Source: Erigeron canadensis
Taxonomy: Eukaryota; Streptophyta; Magnoliopsida; Asterales; Asteraceae
Direction of reading: 5' to 3'
DNA: 64,000 nucleotides
NCBI RefSeq assembly: GCF_010389155.1
Contig: NC_057766.1
Coordinates: 42,976,463 to 43,040,462, forward strand
Shown: in pieces, positions 1-13,432 of the stretch
Position numbering within the stretch: the stretch's first letter is position 1
How the letters are laid out: each line of letters begins with the position of its first letter
Made by a program: the position numbers and the translations under genes
The notes under the pieces: model-generated
What the model saw: only the letters and a program-made list of their open reading frames with translations
Databases searched by the model: none
What the model was told of the DNA's origin: nothing

Positions 1-1847
1 AATTTATGTTGCGAGAGGATCAGCTCCCTATTAAAAAACATTCAAATCTAAACTCAAACGAAAAATCTCACCGTCGTGTAAACATATTAATGATTTAACG
101 ATCAGCATGTGCTAGGTATTTTATTCATTAATTTCCGATATCATAATCTTGATCATATCATTGGTTGATCTTTTACTTGCATGTCATATTAAAGTCATTG
201 ATTCCATCGTGTATATTTATTTGTCAGTGCTTAAAGCAAATTTTATAAGGCTGGCTCTTTTAAAACTAATTCAATTTAAGATAGACTTTTTAAAAAGATT
301 TTCGCACTAGTGGGATACTCTTTGCATTCTATAACCCACAAATGTGCAAGCAATGTGTTCTAAGTTGTGAACTTATTTGTTTTCAACATTCTTACACTCC
401 CAATGAAAAAAGATTATTACTTTTTCATTTAGTGTCATATTATTTTACTCTTATCCTCACGTTACACGAATACTTGGATAAACTTAAGGATTTTGAAAAT
501 CCTTATTAATCCACCCATATAAATGCGTGTAAAAGTATGGGTTCACATAATGTTTTTGGAAAGAATGTAATCCGTTAAAGAAATTGGAATCTGGTGGAAT
601 GAAATTTGACAGAATATTTTTATTTTTGAAGATTTAAGTAACAGAAAGAATGAGATTCCTTCTCCCATCCCCATGGAATGGATATTCCATCAAATGGGGG
701 AATGTTTACATTTCAATGGAATAAAAACCTTCATCATTGAATAACCAAACGTACTAAGGAATTGTATTCAATTCTAATTTCATCAGATTCCATCAAAATA
801 TACGAACCAAACACAATCTATGACTCAAATGCAAGTGAATTCACAAGGTCAAAAAGCTTATTAATTGGTCAATAACCCATTGACAAAAAAGATTTATTTG
901 TACAAATTACTTAAAAGTTTAGTTTTCAATAGTACGGTTATATATCAAAGAATTGAATTGTGAATTGTCAAATTTTTACATAGCACAAAATTTTTTATTT
1001 TTTTGAAAAGTAGCACAAAAAAGATTTATTTGTACAAATTACTTAAAAGTTAATTTTTCAATTGTAAGGTTATCTTATCTTATTTTATATATAAATAAAA
1101 AAAATTTGTTATGAGGTAATTTTTTTTAAAATTTTTCTTATGTGGCACAACAATAGCTTGAGACTTTCCATATTAAAATTATAATATGACATCACTAATT
1201 TTTTTAATTAATTAAATCATATGCAAGTCTCAAACTTATTTTTAAAAATGGTGTTTGGAATGAGCTGACACATTATAACATAAAACACAAATATATTTAA
1301 ATATGTAATTTTTGTTATTTTTTAATTTATTTTTATCTTAATATGTCTTTATATTCTATTTCAAACTCAATTTAATATCAATGCTTTTATTGCCTCAAGC
1401 TTATTTTTAAGAATGGCTATCGGCTTTTATATTCTAACATTTATAATAAAATTGTAGCTTACAAAAAATAAATAAAAATGATGTAACTTAGAGAACTTAA
1501 TAGTAATGGTTGATTGATTCATTTGCTATACAAAATATTAAATATATATATATATATATATAGTAAAAAAATAAAATGAGAACTTAATTTTTATCGAGAA
1601 TTACAAGAACTGTTTTCCATCAATTATATCCAAGGATGTTTTTGTAATTTATTAAATTATATTTAAACAATTTAATTAATCTATGGAAAATTCCCATAAA
1701 TATCTCATTTAGTTAACTGAACTGCAATTATTCTCTCATTTAATATCACTTCATCAATTTTTACTTGATTTTTTTTATAAAAAGTCGAGTAACTACGAAT
1801 TCTTTCATACGTTTGAGACACCATTTCCAAATAAACTAAAGGGTTTT
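1..1847. other. Gene-free AT-rich stretch
   Basis: No credible gene is seen. A block of about 57 bp (885-941) recurs directly at about 1015-1071. A segment near 943-985 recurs just downstream of the tRNA gene at 4532-4612. Around 580-800 there are degenerate inverted segments (near 586-606 and 776-794) that may be an eroded MITE. An (AT)n microsatellite lies at 1542-1562. Confidence 0.6.
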
Positions 1848-1988
1848 GCTAAATGAAGCCCTAAGGGCTTTCGTTAAATTGCATTAAATAGTTGTACATT
1901 TACCATAAAAATTAGGGGTGGGCTTTTGATATGAAAACGTACAAACTTTTTATGCATTTTAAGTGAAGCCCTAAGGGCTTTATTTAGC
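1848..1988. mobile_element. Short MITE, family copy 1
   Basis: A 141-bp element has inverted ends GCTAAATGAAGCCC and, in reverse complement, GCTAAATAAAGCCC. Each end carries the palindrome AAGCCCTAAGGGCTT. Its middle segment (AATTAGGGGTGGGCTTT) recurs inverted in the element at about 9975-10107, so this is a dispersed family. No transposase is present and no clear target duplication was found, so the superfamily is unassigned. Confidence 0.65.
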
Positions 1989-2458
1989 ATTTTCCTAAAG
2001 TAAATACTCCGTACCACCATTTTTTTGCTCTCATTTAATGTCTTTATGTTGGACTTTTTTTTTCTTTATAAATTATATATTTTTACCACCTAAATCTTTT
2101 TTTGAGATTAACCATGTACTTAGCAGTTAGCAATGGGAATATGGAGATTTTTTTTTCTTCATAAATGGTGTTTATGTTACGTTCATTTAGTAGTTATCAA
2201 CTAGATTTTAAATATCTTTTTTTATAAATGGCTTTTATGGTACAATCATTTTAAAATTAGGTAAAAAATATCTGTACACATATAAACGCAATCTATTTCC
2301 ATGTGAATAAGTAAATTAATTTGATGTCAAGATATTACTTTGTGAACAATTAGGATGTAACAATGTCAATAATTAATTTTTTAATGTAAAATGTTATTAG
2401 TTTACATTTGAACTTCATTTATATATGAATATTTTTAAATATATTCGTGAACTTTGAA

Positions 2459-2478
2459 TATATATATATATATATATA
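2459..2478. repeat. (TA)n microsatellite
   Basis: A simple TA run of about 10 units lies in AT-rich intergenic DNA. Confidence 0.9.
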
Positions 2479-2742
2479 CACATGTGAATATGGTTATTCA
2501 TGTAAATGTTTTATAATCTAAGGCTTTAGGATAAACCACTATATAATCGATCAAATTAAAAAAAATTAGACATTTGTGAATTAAGTCATTTCACATATGT
2601 ACAATTCACATATTTACATGTGAAAGTAATTCATGGGTACCACTCACTAGTGAATTTTGTTATATAAAAAACCAAATACTTGTGAATAGGGTTATTCACA
2701 TGTGTACATACGAACAAAAATTCATATATCATTGTTTTTATA

Positions 2743-3402
2743 CAGGCCCGTGCCATGAATTTTGGGTGCCCAGCCCAATAAGATATTAATGGTGCCCATT
2801 AAACGTCAAAATTTGTCATTAACGGCTGAAGTATAGTAAGTATATATAAAAAGGTATCAAAACAATCATAACAATAATGTCGTTTGAAAATATCTTTTAT
2901 TATACTAAAGCATAGTTGCTCTAATAACTTATCGACCAATCATAGCTCTCGGTTTCTTAATGTTGACTATAGCAAAGTTTTCTAACTTATTTTTAAATGC
3001 ATCAAAATTTAAGTTTTGATAATTAATACCATAAGTTGTTTAAGTCTCACATAAAAAGATTAATCAAAGTATATAAATCAATATATATGTTTGAACAATG
3101 AACACTTCCAGTTTGCGTATTTACTCTTTGCGACTATCTGCATATATTAACATCAAAAAATATAGGATGTGATTATTATGTATGGTATAATAATAAAAAA
3201 TTAATATAATTCATAAGATATTGATGGATTAGTGGACTTTAATATATAAGATAACAACAACATCTTTTGTCTATAGATATATATCTTTAGCAGCAAAATT
3301 AATTTAATATATCAATATATAGAGTGACTCAGTGACGTATTGTATACAAAATTTGGTACCCTACTCAATTGAGTCTTTCGCACTTGCCCAAGACCGGGCC
3401 TG
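2743..3402. mobile_element. Non-autonomous hAT-like DNA transposon
   Basis: The 660-bp element begins CAGGCCCG and ends CGGGCCTG. It is flanked by a perfect 8-bp direct repeat TTTTTATA at 2735-2742 and 3403-3410. Terminal inverted repeats starting with CA and an 8-bp target duplication are the hAT hallmark. No transposase reading frame is present, so it would have been mobilised in trans. Confidence 0.85.
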
Positions 3403-3410
3403 TTTTTATA

Positions 3411-4662
3411 TATACAATTGTAAACTTTCATAAAAAAAATATGCATACACATATGAACTTTGTTAAAAAAATATTTGTACACATGTGAGAATATGTGTAC
3501 ACATATGAACTTTGTTAAAAGGTTTATTATTTTCAAAAAAATTATGTTTTTTAAATTTAATGTTAATAATTTTTAATAACAAGTTTTAAACATAAATCAC
3601 ATGTGTACCACTGAAATGGTTTATGATTTTCAAATAATTTATATTATTTAATTTAATGTTAATAAATTTTTAATATAAAGTTTTATACATAAATCATATT
3701 ATTCACAATTTGCAAAAACATAAAATATATTTTTAAATTGTCATAATCTATCAATTATTAATTAATAGTCAATATCAAAAAGTTGACTACTACTCGTATA
3801 ACAAAAATCCATGAATTTCATGCACCATATTTTGTAGGTGGCCGTTTCATTTTTTACGAATGTTCCTATTATGCTCTTTTCCAGTTTTTATTAATTTGTA
3901 GATTAATTTTAAATCCCATTAATTACATTAATGCCATTAGAGATATTGACCATTAGTGTATATAATCTAATGGATGTGATTGGTTCTCGCAGTTCTCGAC
4001 AATTTTTTAGTTCTCACAATAACTCAACTATATATATATATACTTTCCTTATTTTGAGAACAATTCTTTTTAAAAACTATGAGAACTCTCAAATTATGTA
4101 TTGGATCAAATGTTTATTTTGTTAATTTTTTATGTGAAATGATATAAAAAAGTATGTTGTAGAAGAAACATTTTTAAAAAACTTTCAAAATAGCCTTTCA
4201 TGAATTTGTGAATGAATATGTTCTTGTTTTCGTTCATATGTTAACAAATGGGTATATATAAGGTTTTGAAAAAAACTTTCGTCTATCACATGTATTTTTA
4301 TAACGTTTCACATATGAATGAATAAAAAAAACATGTGATCCAATACATAAATTAAGAGTTCTTAAAGTTATTTAAAAAAATGGATTCTCAAAATAAGGCT
4401 CCAATATATATCATTTAATATGTTTTGACATTTAGTTTATTATTTTTTCAACTGACTAAGGTTAATATAACTATGATATATTTAACAATTAACAGTTTGT
4501 AAAATGTAATTATAATAAAGCCCGATAAAGTAGTATATCAAAGAATTGAATTGTGAATTGTCAAATTTTCATAAAGAATTGAATTGTGAATTGTCAAATT
4601 TTTACATAGCACAGATGAGCCACAGAGAAAGATAACGATAAAAACAAAAGTACTTGAAACAA
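3411..4662. other. Gene-free AT-rich stretch
   Basis: Nothing gene-like is seen. A unit of about 35-40 bp containing AAGAATTGAATTGTGAATTG is tandemly duplicated at about 4540-4610, directly 3' of the tRNA gene, and also occurs once near 950-985. Confidence 0.6.
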
Positions 4663-4735
4663 CGCCATCCGTGGGACTCGAACCCACGACCACGTGGTTA
4701 AAAGCCACGCGCTCTACCAACTGAGCTAGAACGGC
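4663..4735 (-). tRNA. tRNA-Lys (UUU)
   Basis: The minus strand folds as a 73-nt cloverleaf without intron. The 7-bp acceptor stem GCCGTTC/GGATGGC has G-U pairs. The D arm contains TAGCTCAGTTGGTAGAGC and the anticodon arm is CGTGG-CTTTTAA-CCACG. The T arm is GTGGG-TTCGAGT-CCCAC, with G as discriminator base. The anticodon UUU reads lysine AAA/AAG codons. Internal A and B boxes for RNA polymerase III are intact, and a non-encoded CCA end is as expected for a nuclear gene. It is isolated, with no other tRNA nearby. Confidence 0.95.
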
Positions 4736-5102
4736 TGCATGTTTTACTTCATCACAAAAGTCAATATATCACGACCAACCTGATATACTGAATTGTTTTA
4801 TACAGTAAATAAGTATTAAATTCTCTTTGAAGTCACTTAAATTGTCCATCTTGATTTTTTGATGTCTATGTTGATGCTAATTTATAGATTCGACTGCATT
4901 GAAAGTGATTTGTCACCAAAAGATACTTGTTCACGAAATGAAATCATATTTCGTATTTATTTCTGCGAATCATGTACTATTGGTTGTAACATCTTTAAAA
5001 ATCAAGTATCTTCGCATTATCTTCAGGACTTGGAGTTTTTGGTAATTTTCAGACTTGTTCCCGGTGAATTCATTTAGTTTTTTTTTTTTTTAAAAAAAAT
5101 AA

Positions 5103-5500
5103 GGGTGCGTTTAGTTCAAGAAAACTCCTCTGTTTTCCATTTTCATTTTCCAAGAAAACATGAAAAACAAGAAATGCGTTCAAATTGTATTTTTCTAGAA
5201 AAGTTTTCCTAGAAAATGAAAATTCCCCTTTCCAACTTTTGCACTAAAATTAGAAAACTGTTTTTTTCAGTTTTTATTTTCACTTTTCTATTTTCCAAAC
5301 CTTTTATAAACCTAAAATTAGAAAATAAGTGAATTTGAACATGTTTATAAGTTTTCTAAAATGGAAAAATGAAAACTCCATCTTTTATTTTGAACGCGTT
5401 TTCAAAATTTTCAATGTTTTTTAGAAATGAAAAACCTTTTCATTTTCTAAAAAACTAGAAATGAAAAACTTGAAAATATTTTCTCGAACTAAACATGCCC
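5103..5500. mobile_element. Tourist-like (PIF/Harbinger) MITE
   Basis: The 398-bp element has terminal inverted repeats GGGTGCGTTTAGTTC and, reading inward from the other end, GGGCATGTTTAGTTC. It is flanked by TAA at 5100-5102 and 5501-5503, the 3-bp duplication typical of PIF/Harbinger insertions. The interior is AT-rich, hairpin-prone and non-coding. Confidence 0.85.
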
Positions 5501-5503
5501 TAA

Positions 5504-7252
5504 ACTTTTATTCACATGACCCCAACAAAGTGCCGGCGGTATATATACAACATATTATACCATTTTAAAATTACACCAATCTTCCCACGTTATACTCTTA
5601 TTCTTTATACGATTCCTATACCACAAAAACCCGAAAGACTAACGTAAGGATATTGGCTGGGTTCTTTATGTTTTGTATATACACGGACACACGGTCATAT
5701 GTCATATCCATTGTAAGTACTGAAATTGTGATTGGGCCTACCATTTTATCCTTCTCAATGACTATGGGCTCTGCATACTATTTAAAATGTATCAATAAGC
5801 TAGCCTATAAGGTATTACTCATAGGGCCCACGGTGAACAAATTTCTATTCAAATATCAAATTTGATGTATAAACTGTTATATAGTTGACACTTGACAGTT
5901 GACACCAAAATTTAATCGAATATTTTGAGGTCAAAATTTTGCATCATCTTACAAAGTTTTAAACTATATTTTCGCAATAACCCGAACAAGATTTACGGTA
6001 AATCTTAACAAAGAATAAGATTGGGCATTTGGGCTTTGACGCTTTGTTTTGTATCTTAATGCAGAAAAATGAATTTTACATCATTTTAGTATAGTAATAT
6101 TCTTGTGCCAAATTCGTATATTGTTGTTGAACCATGCACGATCAATATCGGGCTAAACGCCAATTGAACAAGAGACACAAGCTGATTTCGTTTGATCAGG
6201 TGCTTTTGGTGATTCTACTTGATCCAGGTGGTTTTAACGGGAGAGGCAAAACACAAGAACACGTTTTTTCGAAGCGAGAGAGAATAATGTAGAAGTATCT
6301 AGAGCAATCAAGATATTACTTGTTTTATTTCCAAACTCTCTAGTTTCCTACTTATTAAATAGTTTATTAAATGTTTTGATTTTTTTTATGATAATTCCCT
6401 TTATAAATTGGGGTTAAAGTTATGTTAGAAATCAATTTTAATCATGATATGAAAAAAAAGTCTTTTTCTTCAACTATCCACAAGTGTTTGTGTGTTAGTG
6501 TGAAATTGTCTAATTTTCGGTATTCTATTTGAATCAACGGATTTTAGAAGAGTTGTTCCTGATATCCTTTTGAATCAACAGGTTCAACTATCTATCCAAA
6601 AAATTATTTATGGGTATTCTTAAAATCAATAAGATCAATTATTTATCCATTTTTTCTCGCTACATCAATTACGCATATTCATCATTTAATCAATTAAAAT
6701 AACCTCCTCGGTCAGTCGGTTGCCTCTCAATTTCATAACCTCTAATTTTGCATATTTAAAGTTATATTTAACTCGCATTAATAATTTATATCCCACCAAT
6801 AAATATAAATCCTGAAACTGATCAAGACATTTAAAACACCGTTTTGAGTTTCCATTTACTTTCACTCTATCGAATTCTAATTATTAAAAGTATATATAAA
6901 TAACCCTTATTGAAAGCTAAATCTTATTTTTTCCATTATTCATATATTCCTGCAATTAACGAAACTTCCATATCAGAACACATGTTTGCATCCAAAACAT
7001 TACATATCAGGTTCACATTCTTTTCCTTACAAACGTGGATGTCCCGTAATTGATATAGCCTTAATATTGTACACGTACAATACCTGCAGTACACATCAAC
7101 CTGAGTCCACCATATCGAATCCAATGCAGGAAACACTTACGATATTGATAAACTTCAAACCATTACCACTCAAGTTTCATCACTAATAACATTGAACCAT
7201 CCTAAAATGCATTAACTGCAGCAATATTCTCATACACATTCTACAATATGGT
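5504..7252. other. Gene-free stretch
   Basis: Both strands show only short stop-interrupted frames and no domain I recognise. Confidence 0.6.
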
Positions 7253-7638
7253 CGTTGGCGGATGCAAAGTAATACTAGGGGGGGTCCTAACCCCCTCCAC
7301 AATCTGCCCCAATAATTCTTGGTATTTATACTTTTAAGCCCATTTAGATTTTTACTATATATTTTAATTATATATATATATTTTTAAAACTTGAATGTTA
7401 TTTCTATTGTAATATGATAATATATATGGTTTTATGTAACTTAATGGAACATTATACTTGTGTTTAAATCATTTTTGATTTTATGATAGTATTTGCCCAT
7501 AATTCAATGCATGAAAAGTAATGAAAAACGAAACTTAAATAATCGCAACTTATCATAAATCGTCGCCTGACATGTTTGTAATATCTCACCTATACTACTT
7601 AGTGCCCCCTTTAAATAATTTTTATGGATCCACCACTG
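7253..7638. mobile_element. Putative MITE with degenerate inverted ends
   Basis: The left end CGTTGGCGGATGCA and the reverse complement of the right end CAGTGGTGGATCCA match at about 10 of 14 positions. They resemble a common plant terminal repeat of the CAGTGGCGGA type. No target duplication was found. The ends are eroded, so boundaries and superfamily are uncertain. Confidence 0.45.
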
Positions 7639-9974
7639 AATAAGATTAAAAAAAAAAATTATCTAAATTAAATATGATTTTACATGCATTACAACACCAT
7701 ATAAACCCGGTTACTGGTACCTCATTACGCTGTTGTAAACATCTTCATATTCCGTATTGATTTAACTGTTGTTTCATCTTTCGACTTTTATATCTTTATG
7801 CAACAAAATAACTTCCTAAAACATGAACTCATAAACTGATGATCTTTAATAAACAAAATATAAACCCATAATTCTAAAAACAAATACTTGATTAATTTGT
7901 GGATCCAGAACATTACTTAAGATGATTATATTATTCAAAAAAGATAATATTCTTTTACAAAACAAAAAATATCACCAAATTACCAGAATCATTAGTTTCC
8001 GTTACTATTATCATCAATCTTCAATGAACCATGCATCATCTCCAATCCCAACAGCAGAAACACTCTCTTCTTCTACCTGTGCCTTTTCACTTGCATCACC
8101 TAGAATTCCAAAACCGAAACAATGCCATCTTCTTCCTTGGCCTTCTTTGAACCATGAATTCCAATGCCAAAACAAGACACACTACCTTCAAATCAACAAC
8201 TCTTTCCTGAATTAAAAGTAAAAAAGCTCTCAAAAAACTACTAGGATGAATATTTTTTGGTACAATTCTCAAAAATACTTCCAACCATTCAATATTATCC
8301 GACAATACCACTTCCTCCACATTATGCTCAGACTGCTTACCATCTGTACGTCCATCCAACGCAAACACGCGCTCTAAACTGTCCATAATGAACCACCACA
8401 AAATGGCAACTTTCGGACCCATTAACAAAAGTCACTTCACCACTTAACCTTACAAACAACTTTTTAAGTAGTCCTGATGCTTTTCAAGTTCCTGGTTATG
8501 AAAAAAATTCTCCACAACTCAATACTTAAAGGAATCCAAACTAAGATTAAATGCGAACCTTTCATATTCTGAACTGTCAAATATTGATTATGATCATTCA
8601 ATAATTAATAAGATAATCTTCTAACTTCCGTTTCTAATCTTCCTAAATATCTACTGTATAACATAACCAGCTAATTAATTTCTTTTAAACGGCACCACTA
8701 TCAATTAAATCAAAGAAAACAAATATAAATCCATCAACTGACCCACCCACTATGCCATTCGATACGTTTCTGACTTCATGACTACATACGCTGTTTTCCA
8801 GCAATCGGGCCACTTTCCAAAATAACACAAACGAGAACAGCTCACACACAAACTTATGTACGACCATAGATGCAACACATATCCATGAATATCTCAAAAT
8901 TAAGTATGAGATGGTCCTTATTTTGCTTAAGGGTCAACATATATTAACAAAGTTAGGTGTAAGCAGAATTTAAAAAATCAGCCGGAATTACCATGTACCA
9001 TACCTGCCTTCCCAACAACAATAGTGCTACTACCCTTCTTCGCACTCCTGTGCAGCACTACAATTTCGTATCCGCATGACCTCCATCGGCATCGTAAATT
9101 GGTCATTTTTTAAAACCATATAATTTATAGCAAACAAAAATGTATAGCTAAAAACCTTACCCATCTACACAACGGTTCCCTTCATTTGTTCATACATGTT
9201 TGTCGTCAATTATATCCTCTTTTTGATGTATCTCATTCTAATACACCTCGTTACTATACAAACTATCTACTATGAATAACTTAATTCTTCCATAAAACGA
9301 AACAACTAAATAATGAAAACAACTTTCCTTCATCCCCACCGTTCAACGGACGGATTTTAAGACCTCGTATACATAGATTAAGTACCATGAAGCAATAATG
9401 ACCAAATTGAATTATGTTAATAATTTCTAAATCATTAAACACAAACCCTCAAGTATCACTCAATTATATTAAATAATAATCTTTGTAAGAGGCTCAAGTT
9501 GGTTAATAAGAGTTTGATCTATTCCTCACATTATTAGTTGTGGATGCATTCAAATAAAATTTTAAAATCCTATATGTTTAAACTAAAACAAAAAAGCCTA
9601 TTACTCAATTATATGCTTGATGTCATCCTGTGTTTGCAATGACGGATCTGTTGCATCAAGTGACTTTTCACATATTAATCAACAATTCCTCATATCGAAT
9701 TGCAAACTCTAATGTAGATTTAATACTCATATATGACAATACAAATCATTATGCCATCAATATTATTATACTTTATAACTTACTCAAAATATACAATCAT
9801 TCGATGGAATTGTTTGATCTTAAAGGGGATCTGAATTAACTTGACACGCCATACCAAAATTACCAAGGCATTTCAATAGATCATTCATCCATAATATTAG
9901 CAATTATTACTATCTCTAATAATCAATGACATGAGATGCCAAAAGTTTGTTGAATTTTTTGGTTATTAAAATAA
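7639..9974. other. Gene-poor stretch with eroded coding-like minus strand
   Basis: On the minus strand, 8096-8428 keeps 110 codons open. A segment near 8025-8110 reads as an acidic tail ending DDAWFIED before a stop. A further segment near 9000-9110 reads ...VVLHRSAKKGSSTIVVGKAG. The pieces are in different frames and I recognise no family. A decayed gene or captured exons inside a Helitron are possible, because Helitron-type 3' ends lie downstream at 10278 and 11044. This is inference only. Confidence 0.3.
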
Positions 9975-10107
9975 GAGAAATACCGGCTGTATTTAACGTG
10001 CATAAAATAACTTGTACCTTCCATATTAAAGCCCACCCCCTGATTTTCATGGAAAATATACAAATAATTTGTGCACCTTAAACACAGCCTTAAGGGCTGT
10101 ATTTAGC
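9975..10107. mobile_element. Short MITE, family copy 2
   Basis: It shares the ends ...GGGCTGTATTTAGC and the inverted middle AAAGCCCACCCCCTGATTTT with the element at 1848-1988. The left terminus is partly deleted. It is a second, inverted copy of the same non-autonomous family. Confidence 0.55.
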
Positions 10108-10277
10108 AATCCCTTAAAATAAACCACATGTATAAATGAAACAATCTGAGTTGTTTTTTATCACTTACAAACACTCCATCGAACACCAAATTTTCGGGAA
10201 CAAAAGGTACCTCTACTTTGTTTTTATAATATTAATGTTGAAATTTTGTTTAAATTGTTTTTTGCTTTATACATGAG

Positions 10278-10310
10278 CTAGATTATATTCCCGCGTAATA
10301 TGCGGGGATA
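10278..10310 (-). mobile_element. Helitron-type 3' terminus
   Basis: On the minus strand a GC hairpin (CCCCGCATATTACGCGGG) is followed after 8 nt by CTAG, the CTRR end of plant Helitrons. The matching 5' TC end was not located, so only the terminus is called. Confidence 0.45.
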
Positions 10311-11043
10311 AACTTATTAAATTTTTTTAATAATATAATTAATAGTTATAGATAAAAAATGTTGCGCAGCCTGTGTTGGGTAATTTGGGTTGAAACCCAA
10401 AATTTCCTACCCATGTAGTCGATGATCTTCATACTTGGGGGCACCTGTGGTAATTGGCTGTTAAAAACCTACATACCAATTAATTACCAAACATATTTAG
10501 TTATACTTCACCATACACTAAGCGTTAATTATGGAATCGTGGTTTATTATTAGCAAATGAGGTACAATGTTGTTATAAAATGTTTACCAACCCTTCCTTC
10601 AGCTTTTTGTTGCACCTAGTGTCTACCATATTTTGGAAACACATCTGAAGGCAAATAGATAGACGGCAAATAGCTAGATAGACGATCATGATTAGAATAA
10701 ATACAATGTCAGTCGTCGTCTGTTGTAGGAGTGTTCATAAGAAATACAAAATTGATCGAGTAAATAGACATTGAAAATGCTTAGTATTGGAATACATGAG
10801 AATTGAGCTTTTCAATAATAGAAGTAAAGTTTTTGTAAAAAATTACTTACTTAATGTATACGACAGTAACTTGGAATGCAGGAGTTGATCAAGGAAAATC
10901 TCCCAATAACACTAAACCATCCACCTATAATGCTTTTTAAAGAAACCACAACGTACCATGGATGAAAAGCTTAAATGATTTTTGGCCCTTAGATTACTTT
11001 CACATTTTGCCTAACTGCTTTCTTTAGCTTTATATGTTTATAA

Positions 11044-11075
11044 CTAGATTATTGTCCCGCGTAATACGCGAGTAA
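11044..11075 (-). mobile_element. Helitron-type 3' terminus
   Basis: On the minus strand the hairpin CTCGCGTATTACGCGGG is followed by 8 nt and CTAG, then T in the flank. This fits a Helitron 3' end inserted at an A/T dinucleotide. The element body and 5' end are not defined. It is closely related to the terminus at 10278. Confidence 0.5.
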
Positions 11076-11415
11076 ATATATTTTTATACTTATATATATA
11101 TCTAAAATACTATTTTCTTAATTAATAGTTAACAAATTAAAATATTCAATTTCACTTTATTAACATTTGTTTTTTTACCTTGATAATTTCACAAACACTT
11201 ATTGTATTGCTCATTAAGTGTTACTGATTAAATAAATTATTCAATGCAAAAGTTATTGCTTATCCATGTCATCACAAATATCTCAATGTCATTCGAATTT
11301 TCATTTCAAATCATAAAAAATATCACACATGACACATTCTTTAGATGGTGCCAAGGCATACAACCTTCTAAACTGAGTTGCAAGATTGCCACCATCAAGC
11401 CAATGAATATTCCAA

Positions 11416-11692
11416 AATCTTGTTTTATTTTCACTCCCAACTGTTCTTTAATAACATCATAAGGGGGCTAGCAATCGGGTGTGTCTCAGAGAATGAGGAA
11501 CATATATTTTTCCATATATTATTACCATTTGTTTACACAGGAACGCAGACTCAGAACATCGAATCACATTGATGATTTTAAACCTCACGTAATTCAGATT
11601 TTAAACCACATGTCATATTCATTTGTACATATCAATGCTAAATTGAGAGTGTCTAGACCACCAAAAGCTAAACCACCCACTTTTTTACCTGA
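11416..11692 (+). repeat. Long direct repeat, copy 1
   Basis: About 280 bp, starting AATCTTG and ending CCCACTTTTTTACCTGA, recur at 11957-12238 in the same orientation with scattered substitutions and small indels. Short frames across it are not conserved between copies, so it is not obviously coding. A C-rich tract at 11735-11765 follows this copy. Confidence 0.85.
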
Positions 11693-11956
11693 CAATTGCC
11701 TTCTAATAGATCCATTAGCTTTTCCGAGTTCGACCCCCCCCCCCCTCCCTCTTCCCTTACCCCTTCCACAAAAAAAATGAAGTCGTGATCTTTATCAATC
11801 GAAAGAGAGAAAAATAATATATCCTAAATACTTTGAATTACCGAGTTAGAATATATCATAGACAACGCATTAGTATTGAGTTTAGATTTTATTCTATAAT
11901 AACTTTGTAAAATTTTTGAAATATAACCTTGGATGGAGTCTCACTCCAATTTGGTG

Positions 11957-12238
11957 AATCTTGTCTTATTTTCACTCCCAACTGTTTTTTAATAACATCT
12001 TAAGGGGGCTAACAATCGAGTGTGCCTCAGAGAATGAGGAACATTTATTTGCCCATATATTATTACCATTTGTTTTATACAGGAACGCAGACTCTCAGAA
12101 CCATGAATCACATTGATGATTTTAAACCTAACATAATTCAGATTTTGAACCACATGTCATATATCAATTTGTACATATCAATGCTAAATTAAGAGTATCT
12201 AGATCACCAAAACCTAAACCACCCACTTTTTAACCTGA
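11957..12238 (+). repeat. Long direct repeat, copy 2
   Basis: This is the second copy of the segment at 11416-11692, offset by 541 bp. Immediately downstream, 12240-12315 resembles one end of a Stowaway-type element (AAGTGGACACTTTTGATGG, then a GGAGGAAGTA end), but the partner end is missing. Confidence 0.85.
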
Positions 12239-12802
12239 ATATTTAAGGTCAAAGTTGCGAGACAAAAACTTTAAAAATTCAAAAGTGGACACTTTTGATG
12301 GAACGGAGGAAGTAGCTTACTATTTTTATAGAAAGTTGATCTATATATTTTAAATGAAACATATCTCAAATATTTCAATTAATATATGCTGACTATTATT
12401 TTATTGGAATATATAGATTGACAATTAAATTGCTTAGAAATTTTAGTGTATAACTAAACTATTCGAGCAAAACGTTAAAACACAAGTGCAGTGACAATGC
12501 AGACATATCCGGATGAATAGAAGTTATCTAAAAAAAACAAAAATTTTACTTAGCGGGACATCTGATAGATGGTGTATCCATTTTTCAAAAGTGTGGTTAA
12601 ATAACACATAAATATATATGAGAAACAATGACTAAGGTTTGTTACAAAAGTGTCTGGTCACTGTAAAGAGGAATCTAATCGACGACTAATGTAATTTCAT
12701 GTTTTCTAGTGGTTTAATTCTTACCTGGTTAAAATTTGACAACTTATGATATTATAAAAATTTAAAATGTCATTAATTATATATAATATATTAAAAAAAT
12801 AA

Positions 12803-13432
12803 TATTAACAATTATTCTATTAGATATATAAATATTAACTACTATTTTTTATTTCTTGATTAAAGTTATTGGGTAAAAAGTGTAAATTTGTGATGGAAAA
12901 CAAAAAAATGTATATTAAATTTAAAGGGTTATATATATATATATATATATATGTTAACTATTATTTTTGATTTCTTGATTAAAATTATTGGGTAAAAAGT
13001 GTAAATTTGTGATGGAAAATCAAAAAGTGTAAATTAAATTTAAAGGGGTATTTTTTGTATAATCATAAAAGTATAAGTATTAATATTGTCATTTAAGAAA
13101 GATAAAATAATTAAATTTGATCTAATGGTATTAACAATTATTCTATTAGATATTAGCTACTATTTTTGATTTCTTGATTAAAATTATTGGGTAAAAAGTG
13201 TTAATTTGTGATGGAAAACCAAAAAGTGTAAATTAAATTCAAAGGGGTATATATATGTTAACTATTATTTTTGATTTCATGATTAAAATTATTGGGTAAA
13301 AAGTGTAAATTTGTGATGGAAAATCAAAAAGTGTAAATTAAATTTAAAGGGGTATTTTTTGTATAATCATAAAAGTATAAGTATTAATATTGTCATTTAA
13401 GAAAGATAAAATAATTAAATTTGATTTAATGG
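12803..13432 (+). repeat. Nested tandem repeat (2 x ~0.3 kb, four ~0.1-kb subunits)
   Basis: Two large units (12803-13129 and 13130-13432) both begin ATTAACAATTATTCTATTAG and end near TAATGG. Inside each, a subunit of about 100 bp containing TTATTGGGTAAAAAGTGT and GTGATGGAAAA occurs twice, giving subunits near 12828, 12952, 13147 and 13256. An (AT)n run at 12930-12952 separates the first two. The two-level order implies a subunit duplication followed by duplication of the pair. Confidence 0.85.

Noticed and set aside
580..820. Inverted segments resembling a MITE
   Set aside because: The inner arms match loosely but outer ends and target duplication are not found, so it was not called as an element.
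4538..4720. 60-codon minus-strand open frame
   Set aside because: Most of it is the tRNA-Lys gene read as protein.
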